DNA of 64,000 nt, from the NCBI RefSeq assembly GCF_030547425.1, contig NZ_JAUORH010000004.1, forward strand, positions 62,001 to 126,000, in the 5' to 3' direction. Source of the DNA: Tenacibaculum sp. 1_MG-2023 (lineage in GTDB: Bacteria > Bacteroidota > Bacteroidia > Flavobacteriales > Flavobacteriaceae). Under the pieces are notes generated by a model that was given only the letters and a program-made list of their open reading frames with translations, made no database searches and had not been told where the DNA came from. The position numbers and the translations under genes are program-made. This document shows, piece by piece, positions 61,183 to 64,000 of this stretch. Position 1 is the stretch's first letter, and each line of letters starts with the position of its first letter.

Positions 61183-61812
61183 CTATTTACTTAAATTAGA
61201 CTCAATTCCTTCTAGAGAGCTTTCAGAAATAACTACTTTACTAGCATTTAAAACGCTATATGTGTTAATACCTGAAGCATCTACTACTTTAGAACCTTTT
61301 AAGTTACGAGATGATAAGTAAACATTTTTACTTTCTTCACCTAATACGAATAAAGACTTTTTAGTGTCTAATTCTAAAGCTTTTAATACATTGATAAACT
61401 CTTTAGTTCTTGGAGCTTCAAAATTGAAGTCTTCTACAACTACTAAATTGTTTTCTTTTGCTTGAATACTTAAAGCTGATTTACGTGCTAAACGCTTTAA
61501 GTTTTTATTTAACTTAAAAGAATAGTTTCTTGGTCTTGGACCAAACATGCGTCCTCCACCTCTAAAAACACCAGACTTGATACTACCCGCACGAGCTGTA
61601 CCAGTTCCCTTTTGTTTTTTAATCTTTCTTGTACTACCAGCAATCTCAGCTCTTTCTTTCGATTTATGAGTACCTTGTCTTTGATTAGCCAAATACTGCT
61701 TTACATCTAAATAAATCGCGTGATCATTTGGCTCAATTCCGAATACCTCGCTAGAAAGTTCAACTTTTCTACCAGTATCTTTTCCTGTAATATCTAATAC
61801 TGCTACTTTCAT
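61183..61812 (-). CDS. rplD: Ribosomal protein L4
   Basis: 209 aa: [65 protein letters not shown] is the L4 extended loop. L4 is the autogenous regulator of the S10 operon in some bacteria; no such site was proved here. Its ATG overlaps the rplC stop by 1 base. Confidence 0.98.
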   Translation of the reverse strand: MKVAVLDITGKDTGRKVELSSEVFGIEPNDHAIYLDVKQYLANQRQGTHKSKERAEIAGSTRKIKKQKGTGTARAGSIKSGVFRGGGRMFGPRPRNYSFKLNKNLKRLARKSALSIQAKENNLVVVEDFNFEAPRTKEFINVLKALELDTKKSLFVLGEESKNVYLSSRNLKGSKVVDASGINTYSVLNASKVVISESSLEGIESNLSK

Positions 61813-62429
61813 TATTTCTCGATAGTTACATAAGAGTTTTTGTGACCAGGAATTGCTCCTTTTACAACGATAAGATTCTTATCTGCAACCACTTTTAAAA
61901 CTCTTAAATTTTGAACTTTTACTTTGTCTCCACCCATACGACCTGCCATACGCATTCCTTTGAATACTCTTGCAGGGTAAGATGCTGCACCAATTGAACC
62001 TGGAGCTCTTAAACGGTTATGTTGACCGTGAGTTGCTTGTCCAACTCCGGCAAAACCATGACGTTTAACAACACCTTGAAAACCTTTACCTTTTGAAACT
62101 CCTGATACATCAACGAATTCCCCTTCAGCAAAGTGTTCAACAGTAATTGAGTCACCTAATTTGTACTCACCTTCGAATCCTTGAAATTCAATGACTTTTC
62201 TTTTAGCAGATGTACCAGCCTTTTTAAAGTGACCATCTAAAGCTTTATTAGAGCTTTTTGCTTTTTTGTCATCGAAACCAAGTTGTAACGCGTTATAGCC
62301 GTCAACCTCTTCGGTTCTGACTTGGGTAACAACGCAAGGACCCGCTTCGATTACAGTACAAGGAATATTCTTCCCGTTCTCGTCGAATAAGCTGGTCATT
62401 CCTACTTTTCTCCCTATTAACCCAGACAT
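61812..62429 (-). CDS. rplC: Ribosomal protein L3
   Basis: 205 aa: [38 protein letters not shown] and [38 protein letters not shown]. The first gene of its own transcription unit here, because a terminator and promoter separate it from rpsJ. Confidence 0.98.
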   Translation of the reverse strand: MSGLIGRKVGMTSLFDENGKNIPCTVIEAGPCVVTQVRTEEVDGYNALQLGFDDKKAKSSNKALDGHFKKAGTSAKRKVIEFQGFEGEYKLGDSITVEHFAEGEFVDVSGVSKGKGFQGVVKRHGFAGVGQATHGQHNRLRAPGSIGAASYPARVFKGMRMAGRMGGDKVKVQNLRVLKVVADKNLIVVKGAIPGHKNSYVTIEK

Positions 62430-62531
62430 ATTTGTTAATTTTCAGACGATTAGATATTTTTTTATCCAGCGCGTCTATTAATAAAATAAATATTTGAAAC
62501 AAATGTTTCTTGTTTTACCTTTGAACTTCTC

Positions 62532-62562
62532 AAAAAAAAAGAGCGAAAACATCTTCACTCTC
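62532..62562 (-). terminator. Attenuator-like hairpin in the rplC leader
   Basis: AGAGTGAA and TTCGCTCT (with one G-U pair) form an 8-bp stem around a 6-base loop, followed by TTTTTTTTT on the minus strand. It lies between the promoter and the rplC start, so it would stop transcription unless an alternative fold forms. Confidence 0.75.
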
Positions 62563-62664
62563 TGAATTTGTTTTTACCGTTTTTCCTTCGCGAAACCCTC
62601 AGGACATGTCATTTCTGAATACTTTTCAGAAATTTTCACACTCCGAAACTAAAATTTCGGTGTG

Positions 62665-62695
62665 CAAAAGTAAAAAAAACTTTCGGCTTAACAAA
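62665..62695 (-). promoter_or_regulatory. Promoter of the rplC transcription unit
   Basis: On the minus strand TTTG (62695-62692), 19 bases, TACTTTTG (62672-62665): an exact fit to TTTG-N17-20-TANNTTTG. Its -33 box and spacer lie inside the terminator hairpin and T run of rpsJ, so the two signals overlap. Confidence 0.8.
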
Positions 62696-62710
62696 ATTAA
62701 ACCGAAAGTT
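62679..62710 (-). terminator. Intrinsic terminator after rpsJ
   Basis: AACTTTCGGTTTAA and its pair TTAAGCCGAAAGTT form a strong stem, followed by TTTTTTTT on the minus strand. It is 11 bases after the rpsJ stop and ends the fusA-rpsJ transcript. Confidence 0.9.
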
Positions 62711-62720
62711 ATTGATTTAC

Positions 62721-63026
62721 TTATACTTTGATCTCAACTTCAACTCCACTTGGTAACTCAAGTTTCATTAATGCATCAATAGTTTTTGAAGAAGAACTAT
62801 AAATGTCTAATAACCTCTTGTAGGCAGATAATTGAAATTGCTCTCTTGATTTTTTGTTTACGTGTGGTGAACGTAATACGGTAAAAATCTTTTTATTTGT
62901 TGGTAAAGGAATTGGTCCGTTTACTACAGCACCAGTGCTCTTTACTGTCTTTACGATTTTTTCAGCAGACTTGTCTACTAAATTATAATCGTAAGATTTT
63001 AACTTTATTCTAATTTTTTGACTCAT
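62721..63026 (-). CDS. rpsJ: Ribosomal protein S10
   Basis: 101 aa: [75 protein letters not shown]10 (NusE) also takes part in antitermination. 5 bases after fusA. Confidence 0.98.
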   Translation of the reverse strand: MSQKIRIKLKSYDYNLVDKSAEKIVKTVKSTGAVVNGPIPLPTNKKIFTVLRSPHVNKKSREQFQLSAYKRLLDIYSSSSKTIDALMKLELPSGVEVEIKV

Positions 63027-63031
63027 CTTAA

Positions 63032-64000
63032 TTAACCTTTAGCGTTTGCGATTACTTCTTCTGAAATGTTACTTGGAGTTTCTGCATAGTGAGAGAATTC
63101 CATTGTAGAAGTTGCTCTACCTGAAGATAATGTTCTTAAAGAAGTAACATATCCAAACATTTCTGATAAAGGAACGATTGCTTTTACTACTTTAGATCCA
63201 GCACGATCGCTCATATCGTTTACTTGTCCTCTTCTTCTGTTTAAGTCTCCAACGATATCTCCCATGTTCTCCTCTGGAGTTAACACTTCTAACTTCATCA
63301 TTGGCTCCATAATTACAGCTCTTGCAGCTTTAGCTGCAGCTTTGTAACCTAACTTAGCAGCTAATTCGAATGATAATTGATCAGAATCTACAGGGTGGAA
63401 AGATCCATCCTTTAAAGTAATCTTCATCGAATCCATTTCGTAACCAGCTAAAGGACCATTCTTCATTGCTTCTTTGAATCCTTTTTCTACTGACGGTACA
63501 AATTCCTTAGGAACGTTACCACCTTTAATAATAGACTCAAATTGTAACCCTGTTACACCTTCATCAGCAGGCTCCATAGTAAACACAATATCAGCAAACT
63601 TACCACGTCCACCAGATTGCTTTTTATAAACCTCTCTGTGATCTGCAGTAGCTGTTAAAGCTTCTTTGTACTCTACTTGTGGTTGTCCTTGGTTTACTTC
63701 AACCTTAAACTCACGTTTTAAACGGTCTACAATAATATCTAAGTGTAACTCACCCATTCCTGATATTACAGTTTGCCCTGAAGCTTCATCTGTTTTTACA
63801 GTAAATGTAGGATCTTCTTCTGCTAACTTAGCTAAAGACATTCCTAATTTATCAACGTCAGCTTTAGTTTTTGGCTCAACAGCAATACCAATTACTGGGT
63901 CTGGGAAATCCATAGATTCTAAAACGATTGGATTCTTCTCATCTGATAAAGTATCACCTGTTTTAATATCTTTAAATCCTACTCCAGCTCCAATATCTCC
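63032..64000 (-). CDS. fusA: Elongation factor G, C-terminal part
   Basis: The frame is open to the window edge; 322 codons of the 3' end are seen. [21 protein letters not shown] at the window end, [45 protein letters not shown], and [23 protein letters not shown] (domains III to V) define EF-G, the translocase of the ribosome. The N-terminal GTPase domain lies outside. Confidence 0.98.
   Translation of the reverse strand, partial: GDIGAGVGFKDIKTGDTLSDEKNPIVLESMDFPDPVIGIAVEPKTKADVDKLGMSLAKLAEEDPTFTVKTDEASGQTVISGMGELHLDIIVDRLKREFKVEVNQGQPQVEYKEALTATADHREVYKKQSGGRGKFADIVFTMEPADEGVTGLQFESIIKGGNVPKEFVPSVEKGFKEAMKNGPLAGYEMDSMKITLKDGSFHPVDSDQLSFELAAKLGYKAAAKAARAVIMEPMMKLEVLTPEENMGDIVGDLNRRRGQVNDMSDRAGSKVVKAIVPLSEMFGYVTSLRTLSSGRATSTMEFSHYAETPSNISEEVIANAKG

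Larger units (their letters stand above)
62430..62720 (-). promoter_or_regulatory. Leader region of the rplC unit, with attenuator-like hairpin
   Basis: After the promoter the transcript would have about 228 untranslated bases. Seen in order on the minus strand: hairpin CCGAAA/TTTCGG (62660-62643), a GC-rich segment CCTGAGGGTTTCGCGAAGG (about 62604-62586), the terminator-like hairpin (62562-62541) with a nine-T run, then AT-rich DNA to the ATG. The layout is that of an attenuated leader. No specific ligand motif was recognised. Confidence 0.55.

Noticed and set aside
62302..62502. 66-codon ORF overlapping the rplC start
   Set aside because: It is out of frame with L3 over conserved residues and has no independent evidence.

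Overview
The window is AT-rich chromosomal DNA of a marine-type member of the Flavobacteriaceae (Bacteroidota), most like Tenacibaculum or a close relative. The support is threefold: matches to the Bacteroidetes promoter form TTTG-N17-20-TANNTTTG, SprB-type repeats with a type IX secretion (T9SS) sorting tail, and a TANFOR-type surface protein. The genus is an inference. Most genes lie on the minus strand. I saw no rRNA, tRNA, CRISPR array or transposase.

Layout. 1-2.2 kb: an envelope-stress type module, with an ECF sigma factor, a one-pass putative anti-sigma protein and a secreted DUF4097-like protein cut by the window edge. 2.3-3.8 kb (+): meaB GTPase and a CsaA-like tRNA-binding protein. 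4.1-30.8 kb (-): one long, tightly packed run of surface and toxin genes. 31-39 kb (-): a complete thiamine operon (thiS, thiC, thiE-like, thiD, a four-helix S23-type gene flanked by inverted repeats, thiE, thiG, thiH, thiF-rhodanese) behind a TPP riboswitch. 39.2-40 kb (+): a stefin/cystatin-like protein and an unknown companion. 40-48.3 kb: arginase family, citrate synthase, a lipoprotein metalloprotease, two small envelope proteins, enolase, carA and a secreted unknown. 48.4-64 kb (-): fusA (partial), rpsJ and the S10-spc-alpha ribosomal protein genes, including rpmJ (38 aa), infA, secY and rpoA.

The most unusual part is 6.6-30.8 kb. In transcription order it encodes a 1602-aa unknown, a small lipoprotein, an FN3 protein, a 1701-aa SprB-repeat protein with a T9SS tail, a three-PKD lipoprotein, and a 1975-aa TANFOR/FN3 protein with an HELGH zincin motif and a C-terminal Cys/His/Asp papain-fold (Tox-PL-like) signature. 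Then come four tandem copies of one immunity-like gene (two of them broken), a second toxin cassette with its own signal peptide and an RNase A-like C-terminus, a frameshifted probable immunity gene, a NADAR-domain protein and an outer-membrane barrel protein. I read this as a polymorphic toxin/immunity locus whose delivery probably uses the T9SS surface machinery. The sequence shows toxin-tip turnover: an orphan cassette, decaying immunity copies, and a pretoxin linker that ends at a stop codon.

The ribosomal cluster is divided by two intrinsic terminators (after rpsJ and after rpsN). Each is followed by a near-perfect Bacteroidetes promoter and a long leader, before rplC and rpsH respectively. 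The rplC leader carries an attenuator-like hairpin with a nine-base T run.
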